A stretch of DNA of 64,000 nucleotides from an uncultured Eubacteriales bacterium (GCA_900320595.1 ONSW01000002.1:1-64000), one strand, 5' to 3'. Shown: positions 55,334-64,000, numbered from the stretch's first letter. Notes: generated by a model not told the origin, from the sequence alone. Translations and numbers: made by a program.

Positions 55334-55753
55334 TTATCTGCTCTCCTTTTTCTCATAGCCGGAACAGATTTCACGAAACAGCTCGTTCAACCGCTCGGTC
55401 TTTCCCTGCAGATACAGCCAGCCGAAGAGCGCCTCCAGCCCTGTTGCGGCATGATACTCTCCGACATGCGCGGCATGAGGGACTGAATTGACATGCGTAT
55501 TCCGTCCGCGGCGGTAGATCGTGCTTTCCTCCTCAGTCAGAAGGGGCAGTATCCTTTCAGCCGCCGCAGCCTGCGCCGGGGCGTTGACGCGCCTGGTGGC
55601 AAGATGATGAAGCTCTCCCACCGCAGTATGTCCGTCCTCACAAAGACTCGCGCGTGTCATGAGCTCATACACGCCGTCTCCGATATGCGCAAGGCCGAGC
55701 ATACTGATCTTATTGACGTCTGCAAGCGTCATATTGGGTTTGAAATAGTCCAT
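55334..55753 (-). CDS. mrnC: mini-ribonuclease III
   Basis: A 139-aa RNase III-type catalytic domain without a dsRNA-binding domain. LAHIGDGVYELMTRASL near residue 19 and GLEALFGWLYLQGK near 110 match the mini-III signature. It matures 23S rRNA in Firmicutes. The usual cysS neighbour is absent. Confidence 0.93.
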   Translation of the reverse strand: MDYFKPNMTLADVNKISMLGLAHIGDGVYELMTRASLCEDGHTAVGELHHLATRRVNAPAQAAAAERILPLLTEEESTIYRRGRNTHVNSVPHAAHVGEYHAATGLEALFGWLYLQGKTERLNELFREICSGYEKKESR

Positions 55754-55774
55754 TTTACTCTCTTTTACTACGAA

Positions 55775-55799
55775 AAAAGGGCGCTGAAAGACGCCCTTT
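55775..55799 (-). terminator. rho-independent terminator after ftsK
   Basis: Arms AAAAGGGCG and CGCCCTTTT with an 8-base loop, followed by TTCG on the minus strand. Separates ftsK from mrnC-rqcH. Confidence 0.78.
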
Positions 55800-55803
55800 T
55801 CCG

Positions 55804-58461
55804 TTATATTTCTTCGTTGTCTTCGTTCATATCTGCCGCGAGCGCAAGGTCGCTTTCAGACGCTAGTCCAAGCTGGAGCTGGATCTCGCGCCAGCCTTCT
55901 CGGTCGATCAGTACACTGCGCGGCTTTGCGCCTTCGTAGGGGCCGACGATCCCCAGTTCCTCCATCTGGTCAACGATACGGGCCGCGCGGGAATACCCCA
56001 GCTTGACACGGCGCTGGAGCATGGAAACCGAGCACTGCTTGGTCTCCAGGATCGCCTCGACCGCCTGGGGCAGCATTTCATCGTAATCTCCGGCAGCGGA
56101 GGACGATTCGGCGTCTTTGTCTTTATCCTTGCCGGCGTCTTTGCTCTGCTCGGCTCTCGACATGTATTCGCCGATCTCCTGGTTGTTCTCCGGCTTGGCT
56201 GTCGGGTTGTTTTCCTTGATGAAATCGATCACGCGCTCACGCTCTTCATCGGAAACAAATGCGCCCTGAACGCGCGTGGGTTTTCCGGCGCCGAGCGGCG
56301 AATAGAGCATATCGCCCATACCGATCAGCTTTTCGGCGCCGCTCTGGTCCATGATAATGCGGCTTTCCATCGCGGACGAGACCGCAAAGGCGATACGTGA
56401 CGGGATGTTTGCCTTCATAAGGCCGGTGATGACGTCAGCGGACGGACGCTGCGTCGCAACGACGAGATGCATGCCGGCGGCGCGTCCCATCTGGGCAACG
56501 CGGCAAATGCTCTCTTCCACTTCCTTGGCGGCGATCATCATGAGGTCGGCCAGCTCGTCGATCACGACCACGACCTGAGGCAGCTTCGGCTCGCCCGTCA
56601 GCTCGCAGTGCTTGTTATAGCCCTCGATCTCGCGCACGCCTACCTCAGAGAAGAGACGGTAGCGTTTGAGCATCTCAACGACCGCCCACTGCAACGCACC
56701 GGCAGCCTTTTTCGGCTCGGTCACGACGGGTGTGAGCATATGCGGAATGCCGCTGTAAATACCAAGCTCGACCATCTTCGGGTCGATCATGATGAACTTT
56801 ACCTCATCCGGTCTCGCTTTATAAAGAAGGCTCAGGATCAGCGAGTTCATGCAAACCGATTTGCCGGAGCCTGTGGTACCGGCGATCAGCATATGCGGGA
56901 GCTTGGCAATGTTGCCGACGATGCAGTCGCCGCCGATATCCTTGCCGACGGCGAAGGACAGACGCGATTTGGCCGTCTGGAAGCGCTGAGATTCCAGAAT
57001 CGAGCGCAGATAAACCGTGCTGACGATCTTGTTCGGCACTTCAATACCGACGGTAGAGATCTTTTCGGGGATCGGCGCGATACGGACATTGATCACGCCC
57101 AGCGCAAGAGCCAGGTCTCCCGCAAGGTTGGTCACGCGAGCCAGCTTTACGCCCTGCTCCAGTTCAAAATCATAGCGTGTGACGGTAGGGCCGCGAATGA
57201 CGCCCACGACAGAGGCGTTGATGCCAAAGCTGCGGATCGCGTTTTCGAGACGGTCACGGTTGATCGAGATCTCATCTCTGGCGTCGCCGGACGCGCTCGT
57301 TCCGGAATTAAGCAGATCGAGCGGCGGAAAGACGTATTCATCAGCGGCATCGCTGTCGGCCCTGATTGTCTGGGCAAAGAGTTCGGTCTCCTGCTCAACT
57401 TCCGCTTTCTTGATCTTCTCAGGCTTCGGCGGGTCGGAGATCTCGGCTGTGACCGGTACGTTGGGACTGACCTTTGCCGCGGACGCCGTCTTGCGGGAAG
57501 AGCCGTATTCTTTCCATCCGTCGCCGATATCTCTGCCGGAAAGCGGCTGGACAACAGGTGCCTCATCCGTATCGCGAACTTCTGTCTTGACCTCGGAGAC
57601 GGCCTTACGGCGCACCTTGGCGCGGCTTGTCCCCTTTGCCGCGAACGACTGGTCGGGGTAATCCTCAAGCTGACCGACGGTCAGCGGCTCCTCATCTTCG
57701 CCGATGGGAATATCCGCGCTGTATGTACGGCGTTTTGGCATCGGCGATGTCGCGACAGCCGGATTGTTAACCCGCTGGGCCCGCGAAGCGCGCTGATCGC
57801 GCACAATCTTTTCCAGCAGCGCGGGTTCCTGGTTTTCATAGTCCGCCGGGTCGTAAGGAACATTTGCGCGTTCCTTGACCTTGTCATAGGCGTCGGACAC
57901 ATTGAAGTTTACCGCCTTGACCAGGAAAAAAACAAACAGGATCAAAAAGATCACAAAAGGAAGCGCCTGATGCAGCCAAAGCTGCAGCAGCTGTGCGGGA
58001 AGACCGCCGACCACCCCGCCGCTCGTTCCTTCCGTTCCCTGCTCCCACAGGTCAAGCATCATCTCTGCAAAATCAAGATGACCGGAGGGCTGATACTGAA
58101 ACAGGTTGATCATATTCGCAAGCAAAACCGGGAGGATCAGCGCGGAAAAGACGCGGAACTTGACCGGCATTCCCCGATGGAACAGCAGGATGAAGCCTGC
58201 AAGCACCAGACAGGCGGGCGAAAGCAGGTAGCCCCATTTTCCGATCATGCCCTTAAAAGCAAGCGTTACATAGCTGAAAAAACCGCCCTTGTCAAAAAAG
58301 CTCACGATCACTACAGCCGCGACGAAGATCAGAAAAATGCCGCCGATCTCGCGGCGCAGCGGTGGCGCAGTCTGCTGCTTTTTCTCGGGAGTTTTCGTAT
58401 TGTTTTTTTTGCTTTTGGACGCGGTGCTTTTTGTTTTCGCGCCCTTTTTGCTGTTAGCCAT
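55804..58461 (-). CDS. ftsK: FtsK/SpoIIIE DNA translocase
   Basis: An 885-aa DNA pump. The N-terminus is Lys-rich, followed by about four membrane helices (40-200) and a low-complexity linker to about 400. The motor has Walker A GTTGSGKSVCMNSLI and VVVIDELADLMM, and a C-terminal gamma winged-helix (VSMLQRRVKLGYSRAARIVDQM) that reads chromosome-orienting sequences. In spore formers this protein, SpoIIIE, pumps the chromosome into the forespore. AAAGGA lies before the ATG. Confidence 0.95.
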   Translation of the reverse strand: MANSKKGAKTKSTASKSKKNNTKTPEKKQQTAPPLRREIGGIFLIFVAAVVIVSFFDKGGFFSYVTLAFKGMIGKWGYLLSPACLVLAGFILLFHRGMPVKFRVFSALILPVLLANMINLFQYQPSGHLDFAEMMLDLWEQGTEGTSGGVVGGLPAQLLQLWLHQALPFVIFLILFVFFLVKAVNFNVSDAYDKVKERANVPYDPADYENQEPALLEKIVRDQRASRAQRVNNPAVATSPMPKRRTYSADIPIGEDEEPLTVGQLEDYPDQSFAAKGTSRAKVRRKAVSEVKTEVRDTDEAPVVQPLSGRDIGDGWKEYGSSRKTASAAKVSPNVPVTAEISDPPKPEKIKKAEVEQETELFAQTIRADSDAADEYVFPPLDLLNSGTSASGDARDEISINRDRLENAIRSFGINASVVGVIRGPTVTRYDFELEQGVKLARVTNLAGDLALALGVINVRIAPIPEKISTVGIEVPNKIVSTVYLRSILESQRFQTAKSRLSFAVGKDIGGDCIVGNIAKLPHMLIAGTTGSGKSVCMNSLILSLLYKARPDEVKFIMIDPKMVELGIYSGIPHMLTPVVTEPKKAAGALQWAVVEMLKRYRLFSEVGVREIEGYNKHCELTGEPKLPQVVVVIDELADLMMIAAKEVEESICRVAQMGRAAGMHLVVATQRPSADVITGLMKANIPSRIAFAVSSAMESRIIMDQSGAEKLIGMGDMLYSPLGAGKPTRVQGAFVSDEERERVIDFIKENNPTAKPENNQEIGEYMSRAEQSKDAGKDKDKDAESSSAAGDYDEMLPQAVEAILETKQCSVSMLQRRVKLGYSRAARIVDQMEELGIVGPYEGAKPRSVLIDREGWREIQLQLGLASESDLALAADMNEDNEEI

Positions 58462-58507
58462 TTGATGATCCTTTCGTGTTGAAAAGCCGTTTGCAGCGGC
58501 GGAGAAA

Positions 58508-59341
58508 TCAGAAAATCACGGTAAGAATGATGCTGAGCACGCCGACGACCCAGCAGTAATAGGCAAAGCCGCCGAATTTCCCTTTGGATGCGATCCGCTT
58601 GAGAAGACTGATTGAAGCGATACCCGACAGGATTGCCACTACCGTCCCCACAAGATAAGCCGGAAGACAGGACCAGTCGATCCCGTTCTTGATTGCCTTG
58701 GCAAAGGCAAGGATGTTGGCCCCGAGCACTGCGGGTAGGGATAACAGGAAGGAATACTTAACGGCAAAATCGCGTCTCAGGCCGGTTGCGAGTCCGGCGG
58801 TGATCGTGGTTCCCGAGCGGGAGAGGCCGGGGATCGTTGCGACAGCCTGGCACAGGCCGATGATGATCGCATCGAGCATGCCCATGTTCTTCTCGGTTTT
58901 TTTCCCCTGCTGCATTTTGTCCGCTATGTACAGGATACAGCCCGTGAGAACAAGCATGATCCCGATAAAAACGCTCTTGTAGTATAAGCCCTCCATCATG
59001 TCGTTTATCGGCAGAATCAGGAACAGCGGCAGCGTACCGAGCACGATCATCAAAAACAGTCGCGCCGCAGGATAGTGCTGTCTATGTTCGTTCGCAAGAG
59101 GGCCGACATGCAAAAAACCGAGAACTTCATAAAACATGTCTACGATGTCCTGCCAATAGACCACACAGACTGAAAACAGCGTGCCGAGGTGCAGCAGCAC
59201 ATCAAAAAACATGTGGCCGTCTTCTGTAGTTGTCATACTGAAAAGGTTGTTGAGGATGGAGAGATGCCCGGACGAGGAAATGGGCAAAAACTCGGCAATA
59301 CCCTGGATCAGTCCGAGTATCATGGCATTGAGAAGTGACAT
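58508..59341 (-). CDS. uppP: undecaprenyl-diphosphatase UppP (BacA)
   Basis: A 277-aa polytopic enzyme that recycles the undecaprenyl carrier lipid for wall synthesis. The signatures GIAEFLPISSSGHL and PGLSRSGTT are complete. The ATG at 59341 follows GGGGG; a 7-codon upstream TTG start is less likely. It connects functionally to dxs and ispA, which feed undecaprenyl synthesis. Overexpression of this family gives bacitracin tolerance. Confidence 0.95.
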   Translation of the reverse strand: MSLLNAMILGLIQGIAEFLPISSSGHLSILNNLFSMTTTEDGHMFFDVLLHLGTLFSVCVVYWQDIVDMFYEVLGFLHVGPLANEHRQHYPAARLFLMIVLGTLPLFLILPINDMMEGLYYKSVFIGIMLVLTGCILYIADKMQQGKKTEKNMGMLDAIIIGLCQAVATIPGLSRSGTTITAGLATGLRRDFAVKYSFLLSLPAVLGANILAFAKAIKNGIDWSCLPAYLVGTVVAILSGIASISLLKRIASKGKFGGFAYYCWVVGVLSIILTVIF

Positions 59342-59374
59342 CCTGAAAACCCCCAAGATCAATCTAACTTTATT

Positions 59375-59403
59375 ATTTTAACACAATATTCTGCATAAAA
59401 CAA
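59375..59403 (-). promoter_or_regulatory. promoter of uppP
   Basis: On the minus strand TTGTTT (59398-59403) and TAAAAT (59375-59380) with 17 bp between them, 33 bp before the chosen ATG. Confidence 0.6.
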
Positions 59404-59437
59404 GGGCTTTTGATACATTACGTAAACCGGCAAACTC

Positions 59438-60082
59438 TCATTCCGCTTCGATTTCACGGTGAAGATACGCAAGCGCATCTGAAAGCGTCCCGAGCGAGTC
59501 GATCAGCCCCTTTTCAACCGCCTCTTCCCCATTGATTACGCTTCCGACATCGTTTGCAAGCTCGTCCGTGTTTTCCATCAGGCGCAGATACTCCTCACGC
59601 GTGCACCGGGAATGCGCTGTGACGAAGCGAACGATCCTGTCCTGGATGCGTGAAAAATAATGATACGTCTGCGGCACACCGATCACGACGCCGTTGAGCC
59701 GCACGGGATGGATCGTCATGGCGGCAGACGGTGCAATGAAGCTGCGTCTCGCCGCCACGGCGAGCGGAACGCCGATCGAATGTCCACCGCCGAGTACAAG
59801 CGAGCAGTTCGGTTTTTTCATGCCGGCGATCAACTCCGCGATCGCAAGGCCGGCTTCCACGTCTCCGCCCATGGTATTAAGCAGGATCAGCAACCCCGCA
59901 ATCTCCTCCGATTCCTCGATCGCAGCCAAAAGCGGCAGCACATGTTCGTACTTTGTTGTTTTCAGGTCTTCTCCAAGCGTCTGATGCCCTTCGATCTGGC
60001 CGATAATGGTGAGACAGTGAATACTGCCGGCTCTTAAAGATCCATACTCTTTGAGTTCATCCGATTTGTTTTGTTCTTCCAT
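59438..60082 (-). CDS. tepA: ClpP-like serine protease of the TepA type
   Basis: A 214-aa crotonase-fold protease. ILLNTMGGDVEAGLAIAELI supplies the oxyanion glycine pair, the nucleophile Ser lies in GGGHSIGVPLA (ClpP usually has GMAASMG), the catalytic His is in MTIHPV, and the acid follows in the C-terminal helix. TepA-like proteins are found beside ftsK/spoIIIE in Bacillus; here only uppP intervenes. Role in signal peptide or spore protein breakdown is inferred. GGAGG precedes the ATG. Confidence 0.85.
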   Translation of the reverse strand: MEEQNKSDELKEYGSLRAGSIHCLTIIGQIEGHQTLGEDLKTTKYEHVLPLLAAIEESEEIAGLLILLNTMGGDVEAGLAIAELIAGMKKPNCSLVLGGGHSIGVPLAVAARRSFIAPSAAMTIHPVRLNGVVIGVPQTYHYFSRIQDRIVRFVTAHSRCTREEYLRLMENTDELANDVGSVINGEEAVEKGLIDSLGTLSDALAYLHREIEAE

Positions 60083-60124
60083 GTTTTCTCGCCTCCAGCT
60101 TCTAGCATGTCCGTTGAGGCGCAA

Positions 60125-60156
60125 AAAAACCGGTCTGCAAATGCAGACCGGTTTTT
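60125..60156 (-). terminator. rho-independent terminator of the rnf operon
   Basis: Perfect 14-base arms AAAAACCGGTCTGC and GCAGACCGGTTTTT around a 4-base loop, with a long T-run on the minus strand. It lies just past rnfB. Confidence 0.9.
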
Positions 60157-60172
60157 GAAAACAAAGGAAAGG

Positions 60173-60976
60173 TTATTGCGCTTTACCGAACCAGCGGATG
60201 ACCTGGCGCGGGCAAACGTCGACGCAGTGGCCGCAGCCTACACACCTGTCGCTGTCTACAACAGCAAGGTTGTCGATGACCTTGATCGCGTCGGCCGGGC
60301 ACTCACGCTGGCACTTCATGCAGCCGATGCAGCCGTAATCGCACATCTTCATGACCTTGCCGCCCTTGTCCTTGTTCGAGCAGCCGGGCTCGACACGCTG
60401 GCTTTCGGGCAGGAGCTTGATGATGCTCTTCGGGCAGGCGTCAGCGCAGGCGCCGCAGCCGACACACTTGGAGCGATTGACCTGAGCGATGCCGTCGACG
60501 ATGTGCATGGCGTCGAACTTGCACGCTCTCGTGCAGTTGCCAAGCCCGATGCAGGCAAAGGTACAGGTCTTGTTGCTCTTTCCGCCGAACAGCATCGCGG
60601 CACGGCAGTCCTGAGGGCCGGTATAGTTGAAGCGCTTTTCGGCATGGCCTTCACAGCCTGAGCATGGGACGAACGCGACCTTGCGCTCCTCCGCACCGGC
60701 GGAGACGCCCATGATCTCGGCGACCTTGGCAGCAGTTTCGGCGCCGCCCGCAACACACTTGTTGGTCGGAGCCTGGCCAGCCGCGACAGCAGCTGCATAG
60801 CCGTCACAGCCGGGATAACCGCAGCCGCCGCAGTTCGCGCCAGCGAGACATTCGCGGACAGCCGCCTGCTTGGGGTCGACCTCAACGTGGAACACCTTGG
60901 AGGCAATGGCGAGCAGCGCGCCGAGAATAGCGCCCATCACGCCGAGAACGATAACAGAAAGAAGAATGGTATTCAT
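60173..60976 (-). CDS. rnfB: Rnf complex subunit B (ferredoxin-type)
   Basis: A 267-aa iron-sulfur protein with one N-terminal membrane anchor (VIVLGVMGAILGALLAIA). Cluster motifs are CGGCGYPGC, CTFACIGLGNCTRAC, CVGCGACADACP, CIGCMKCQRECP and CVGCGHCVDVCP. RnfB accepts electrons from reduced ferredoxin, which the complex passes to NAD+ while pumping Na+ or H+. It is the last gene of rnfCDGEAB, as in Clostridia and Acetobacterium. Confidence 0.96.
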   Translation of the reverse strand: MNTILLSVIVLGVMGAILGALLAIASKVFHVEVDPKQAAVRECLAGANCGGCGYPGCDGYAAAVAAGQAPTNKCVAGGAETAAKVAEIMGVSAGAEERKVAFVPCSGCEGHAEKRFNYTGPQDCRAAMLFGGKSNKTCTFACIGLGNCTRACKFDAMHIVDGIAQVNRSKCVGCGACADACPKSIIKLLPESQRVEPGCSNKDKGGKVMKMCDYGCIGCMKCQRECPADAIKVIDNLAVVDSDRCVGCGHCVDVCPRQVIRWFGKAQ

Positions 60977-60993
60977 GATCGTTCCTCCTTCTC

Positions 60994-61578
60994 TCAGAAG
61001 ATCTGCATGCCGCTGAAGCCCATGAACGCAAGCGCGACCAGAGCGGCGGATACAAGACAGATCGGGAAGCCTTCAAAGCATTCGGGATAATCGGCAAACT
61101 GAACGCGCTCACGCACCGAGGCGAAGAGAACGATCGCCAGCAGGAAGCCGATGCCGCCGGTGATGCCGTAGACGACAGACTCGATGAAGTTGTAGTGATT
61201 CTGGACGTTCAGCAGCACCACGCCGAGCACCGCACAGTTGGTGGTGATCAGCGGCAGATAAATTCCGAGCGCGCTGTAAAGCGCGGGGACGGATTTTTTC
61301 AGGAACATTTCGACCAACTGGACAAGCGCTGCGATGATCAGAATGAACGCCAGCGTCTCGAGAAAAGCCAGACCGAGCGGCACGAGGATATAGGTGTCGA
61401 TCAGCCAGCAGATCGCCGATGCCATGCCCATGACAAAGATAACGGCGACGCCCATGCCGAACGCGGTGTCGGTCTTGTTCGAGCAGCCCAGGAACGGGCA
61501 GCAGCCGAGGAACTGGGAGAAGATAAAGTTATTGATCAAGATCGCGCCGAGCGAGATGGAAATGATGTTGAACAGCAT
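60994..61578 (-). CDS. rnfA: Rnf complex subunit A
   Basis: A 194-aa membrane protein with six helices. The start FNIISISLGAILINNFIFSQFLG and the polar segments near CPFLGCSNK and LPLITTNCAVLG, with the Cys residues that hold a membrane [2Fe-2S] cluster with RnfE, are characteristic. Its start overlaps rnfE by one base. Confidence 0.96.
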   Translation of the reverse strand: MLFNIISISLGAILINNFIFSQFLGCCPFLGCSNKTDTAFGMGVAVIFVMGMASAICWLIDTYILVPLGLAFLETLAFILIIAALVQLVEMFLKKSVPALYSALGIYLPLITTNCAVLGVVLLNVQNHYNFIESVVYGITGGIGFLLAIVLFASVRERVQFADYPECFEGFPICLVSAALVALAFMGFSGMQIF

Positions 61579-62279
61579 TATTCTTCAACCTCCTTTTCCT
61601 CTTCGGCCGCCTTGGCGGCAAGCTCTTTCTTTTTAGAAGACTTTTTCAGCGCATACTGCATGACGGCGATCAGCACGCCGAGCGTCAGGAAGCCGCCGAA
61701 GGGCATCGTCAGGATCGTCGCGCCGTATTCGCCCGAAAAGATCTTGATGCCGGCGCCGGAGCCGTCAAGCGTCAGACGGAAGCCGTTCGCGACGTCGATC
61801 AGACCGCCGCCGAAGGTGCCCTTGCCGAGAAACTCGCGCACGATGGACATGACAAGCAGCACGCAGGTGTAGCCAAGTCCCTGGAAGATACCGTCGAAGA
61901 ACGAAGCGCCGACCGTGTTCTTCTGACAGAAGGCCTCAGCGCGGCCGATGATGATGCAGTTGACGACGATCAGCGGAATGAACACGCCGAGCGCCGAGGA
62001 AAGTGCGGGAATAAAGGCCTGAAGCAGCAAATCGACGATCGTGACGAAGCCCGCAATGACCACGACGAAGATCGCAAGACGGATCTCCTCGGGGATGATC
62101 TTGCGGATCATCGAAACGACGACGTTGCAGCAGGTCAGGATGATCAGGACGGAGAGGCCCATGCCCAGGCCGTTGAACAGCGAGGTCGTAATCGCCATTG
62201 TGGCACACATGCCGATCTGCTGGACAAGGACGGGGTTGTTGGTGATAAGGCCTTCCTTAAACTGTTTTTTGATGTTCAT
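61578..62279 (-). CDS. rnfE: Rnf complex subunit E
   Basis: A 233-aa membrane protein related to RnfA, with six helices, NPVLVQQIGMCATMAIT and IPLIVVNCIIIGRAEAF. The last 25 residues form a charged Lys/Glu tail, which RnfA lacks. RnfE and RnfA share a [2Fe-2S] cluster in the membrane. It follows rnfG with a 12-bp gap. Confidence 0.95.
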   Translation of the reverse strand: MNIKKQFKEGLITNNPVLVQQIGMCATMAITTSLFNGLGMGLSVLIILTCCNVVVSMIRKIIPEEIRLAIFVVVIAGFVTIVDLLLQAFIPALSSALGVFIPLIVVNCIIIGRAEAFCQKNTVGASFFDGIFQGLGYTCVLLVMSIVREFLGKGTFGGGLIDVANGFRLTLDGSGAGIKIFSGEYGATILTMPFGGFLTLGVLIAVMQYALKKSSKKKELAAKAAEEEKEVEE

Positions 62280-62291
62280 ATCATGCCCTCC

Positions 62292-62831
62292 TTAACCCAA
62301 AGCCTTGACAGCCTCGATCGCGGTGGCAACGGCGCCGGTGACCGCTTTGGAGGTAATCGTCGCGCCGGTGATGGCGTCGATGTCGCCGATCGTGATGCTT
62401 TCATCCTTGCCGATGAAGGATTTACGGAAGCTCACGCCGCGCTCGGAAGAGCTCGCGGCAACCTCGCCGAGACCGGAGGTTTCCGAATGCTTGATGATGG
62501 AGATGCCGGCACATTTACCGTCGCTGTCGACGCCGACAGCCATTGTGATCGAGCCCTGCGCGCCGGAGAAGGTCGTCTCGACGACATGGCCAGCGCCGTT
62601 ATCTGCCGTCGAGATCTTATCGATCGTGGCCTTGTACGCAGCAAATGCGGCCGGGTCGACCTCGGTAAACGCATCCGCGTAAGGGAGAACGGCTTTATAC
62701 GCCTTTTCGGTTTTCTCTCTCTGCTGGGTCTCGATGGGGCCTTTTGTAACTTCGTTCACCGCACCGAGAACCGCGGAAACGATCGCGCAGATCAGAAAAA
62801 GGACAACGGTAAGCTTGACGATCTTATTCAT
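62292..62831 (-). CDS. rnfG: Rnf complex subunit G (flavin carrier)
   Basis: A 179-aa protein with an N-terminal membrane anchor and an FMN-binding domain. The covalent flavin site is in DAITGATITSKAV, where the last Thr of GATIT carries FMN. It faces outside the cell. It overlaps the rnfD stop by 4 bp. Confidence 0.95.
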   Translation of the reverse strand: MNKIVKLTVVLFLICAIVSAVLGAVNEVTKGPIETQQREKTEKAYKAVLPYADAFTEVDPAAFAAYKATIDKISTADNGAGHVVETTFSGAQGSITMAVGVDSDGKCAGISIIKHSETSGLGEVAASSSERGVSFRKSFIGKDESITIGDIDAITGATITSKAVTGAVATAIEAVKALG

Positions 62832-63856
62832 TTCGCCGCCTCCTTTGCCGCCTTTTTCGCCGCTTTCTCGGCCGCGATGTCTTCCTTCGTCACGCCGAAC
62901 TGGTGACGGCGGAAAGCCTTGTCGATCGCCCAGGTGCAGATGTTCATGATCAGGATACTGTAAGTAACGCCCTCGGGGTAACTGCCGAAATAGCGGATCA
63001 GCACCGTCAGCGCGCCGCAGCCCACGCCGTAGAGAAGCTGGCCGGGGAGCGTAACGGGACTTGTCGCGTAGTCGGTTGCCATGAAGAATGCCGCCAGGAT
63101 CAGGCCGCCGGAGAGGATGTTGTACATCATCCAGGAGAAGTTGTCATATCCCTCGTGGCCGAAGATAAGCGTCAGAACAGCGACCGTGCCGATGTAGCTG
63201 ACCGGGATGCGCCAGGATATGATCTTGCGGATGATCAGATACAGACCGCCGAGCAGCAGCGCGAGCTTGCAGGCTTCGCCGAAGCAGCCGGGCATGATGC
63301 CGAGGAAAAGATTGCGGTAACTGTAATACTCCGGCATCGGTTCGCCCGCGAAAAGATAGCTCATAGGCGTGGCCATCGCCACGGCGTCAAGCCCCATTGC
63401 GCGGGGAGAAACCCAGTTGGTCATGATGCCAGCATAGGAGGCGATCAGAAAAGCACGGGAGGCAAGCGCCGGGTTTACGAAGTTCTTGCCAAGTCCGCCG
63501 TAGAGCTGCTTGACGATGACGATGGCAAAGAAGTTGCCGATCAGCGGCAGCCACCAGGGGGCCGACGTGGGAAGCGTCATCGCCACGAGCATACCGGTGA
63601 GGCAGGCGGAGAAATCAAAAATGGTGGAAGACTTTTTCAGCAGTCTGCGATATGCCCATTCATAGAACACCGCCGAGCACATCGAAACGATGACCATCAG
63701 AACGGGCTTGAAGCCGAATTCATAGGTAGCCGCAAGCAGCGAGGGAAGCAGCGCCAGCATGACGTTGAGCATGATGCGCTTGGTGTCCATGTTGGTTCTG
63801 ACCTGCGGCTGATACGCTACATCCAAAACGATTTTGGGGCTTTCGTTTTTAGCCAT
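62828..63856 (-). CDS. rnfD: Rnf complex subunit D
   Basis: A 342-aa polytopic subunit, about nine helices. The flavinylation site is in DAVAMATPMSYL. GNFFAIVIVKQLYGGLGKNF and NPALASRAF are conserved. The C-terminus is an Ala/Lys-rich charged tail. It is related to NqrB and probably forms part of the ion path. It starts 2 bp after the rnfC stop. Confidence 0.96.
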   Translation of the reverse strand: MAKNESPKIVLDVAYQPQVRTNMDTKRIMLNVMLALLPSLLAATYEFGFKPVLMVIVSMCSAVFYEWAYRRLLKKSSTIFDFSACLTGMLVAMTLPTSAPWWLPLIGNFFAIVIVKQLYGGLGKNFVNPALASRAFLIASYAGIMTNWVSPRAMGLDAVAMATPMSYLFAGEPMPEYYSYRNLFLGIMPGCFGEACKLALLLGGLYLIIRKIISWRIPVSYIGTVAVLTLIFGHEGYDNFSWMMYNILSGGLILAAFFMATDYATSPVTLPGQLLYGVGCGALTVLIRYFGSYPEGVTYSILIMNICTWAIDKAFRRHQFGVTKEDIAAEKAAKKAAKEAAK

Positions 63857-63858
63857 TC

Positions 63859-64000
63859 TTATTTCGCCTCCTTTGCAGCCGCAGCCTCAGCCGCGGCCTT
63901 TTCCTTGGCGGCCTTGGCCTGGAACATCAGCTTTGCGGTTTTGAATGCATGCGTCAGCGGCATGCGCGCCGGGCAGTTGAATGAGCAGGAGCCGCACTCG
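63859..64000 (-). CDS. rnfC: Rnf complex subunit C, C-terminal fragment
   Basis: The last 47 residues of a protein cut by the window end. ECGSCSFNCP near the visible start is the end of the ferredoxin-like 4Fe-4S motif of RnfC, and the tail is a long Ala/Lys/Glu-rich helix. Position immediately before rnfD confirms it. RnfC holds FMN and the NADH site in its missing N-terminal part. Confidence 0.9.
   Translation of the reverse strand, partial: ECGSCSFNCPARMPLTHAFKTAKLMFQAKAAKEKAAAEAAAAKEAK

Noticed and set aside
56467..58482. Long plus-strand open frame opposite ftsK
   Set aside because: Antisense to a clear FtsK/SpoIIIE gene, with low-complexity His/Asp/Arg-rich translation and no ribosome-binding site.

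Overview
The window reads as chromosomal core DNA of an anaerobic, endospore-forming member of the Clostridia. Three things point there. The spore genes are a complete spoIIIAA-AH operon, an alpha/beta-type small acid-soluble spore protein and a PdaB-like deacetylase. There is an Rnf ferredoxin:NAD+ oxidoreductase operon, and an asp23-nusB-xseAB-ispA-dxs-tlyA-nadK-argR-recN string of Firmicutes type. I see no phage, transposase, CRISPR array or resistance island. Most genes are on the minus strand; eight small-to-medium genes are on the plus strand.

Layout. 0.1-9.4 kb: a minus-strand operon ybaK-uvrA-recD2-VWA protein-AAA ATPase-hydrolase. 9.4-13.3 kb: a TetR-type regulator, a HAD phosphatase, a nitroreductase and a P-type ATPase whose transport and dephosphorylation motifs are lost; a palindrome sits on the promoter. 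13.3-14.1 kb: a spore protein gene and a roughly 310-nt transcription unit without a gene, with promoter, nested hairpins and terminator. 14.2-18.3 kb: obg, rpmA, rplU, an RsiV-like lipoprotein and a CYTH protein. 18.4-23.4 kb, plus strand: a large iron-sulfur flavoprotein oxidoreductase coupled to hypA, an acyl-ACP thioesterase, a 34-aa membrane peptide and pdaB. 23.4-27.5 kb: a CapD/WbpM-type sugar dehydratase, then tyrS with a C_GCAxxG_C_C protein under a T-box leader.

27.5-36.4 kb: a ten-gene operon for DNA repair, isoprenoid synthesis, NAD kinase and the arginine repressor. 36.5-40.9 kb: spoIIIA. 41-45 kb: a small membrane protein, a GH3 glycosidase with swapped domains and a YdcF-type protein. 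45.2 kb: tRNA-Thr(CGU) beside an AT-rich gene-free stretch. 45.7-52.4 kb: uvrB-polA-rimI-tsaD-radC. 52.5-60.1 kb: PAP2 phosphatase, rqcH, mini-RNase III, ftsK/spoIIIE, uppP and a ClpP-like TepA. 60.2-64.0 kb: rnfCDGEAB, with rnfC cut by the window end.

Working together: Rnf and the flavoprotein are redox and energy modules; uvrA, uvrB, polA, recD2, recN, radC and xseAB cover DNA repair; dxs, ispA and uppP feed and recycle undecaprenyl carriers for the wall; spoIIIA, FtsK/SpoIIIE, SASP and PdaB serve sporulation. Family assignments rest on motifs read by eye; no database search was run. Promoter and terminator calls are pattern matches.
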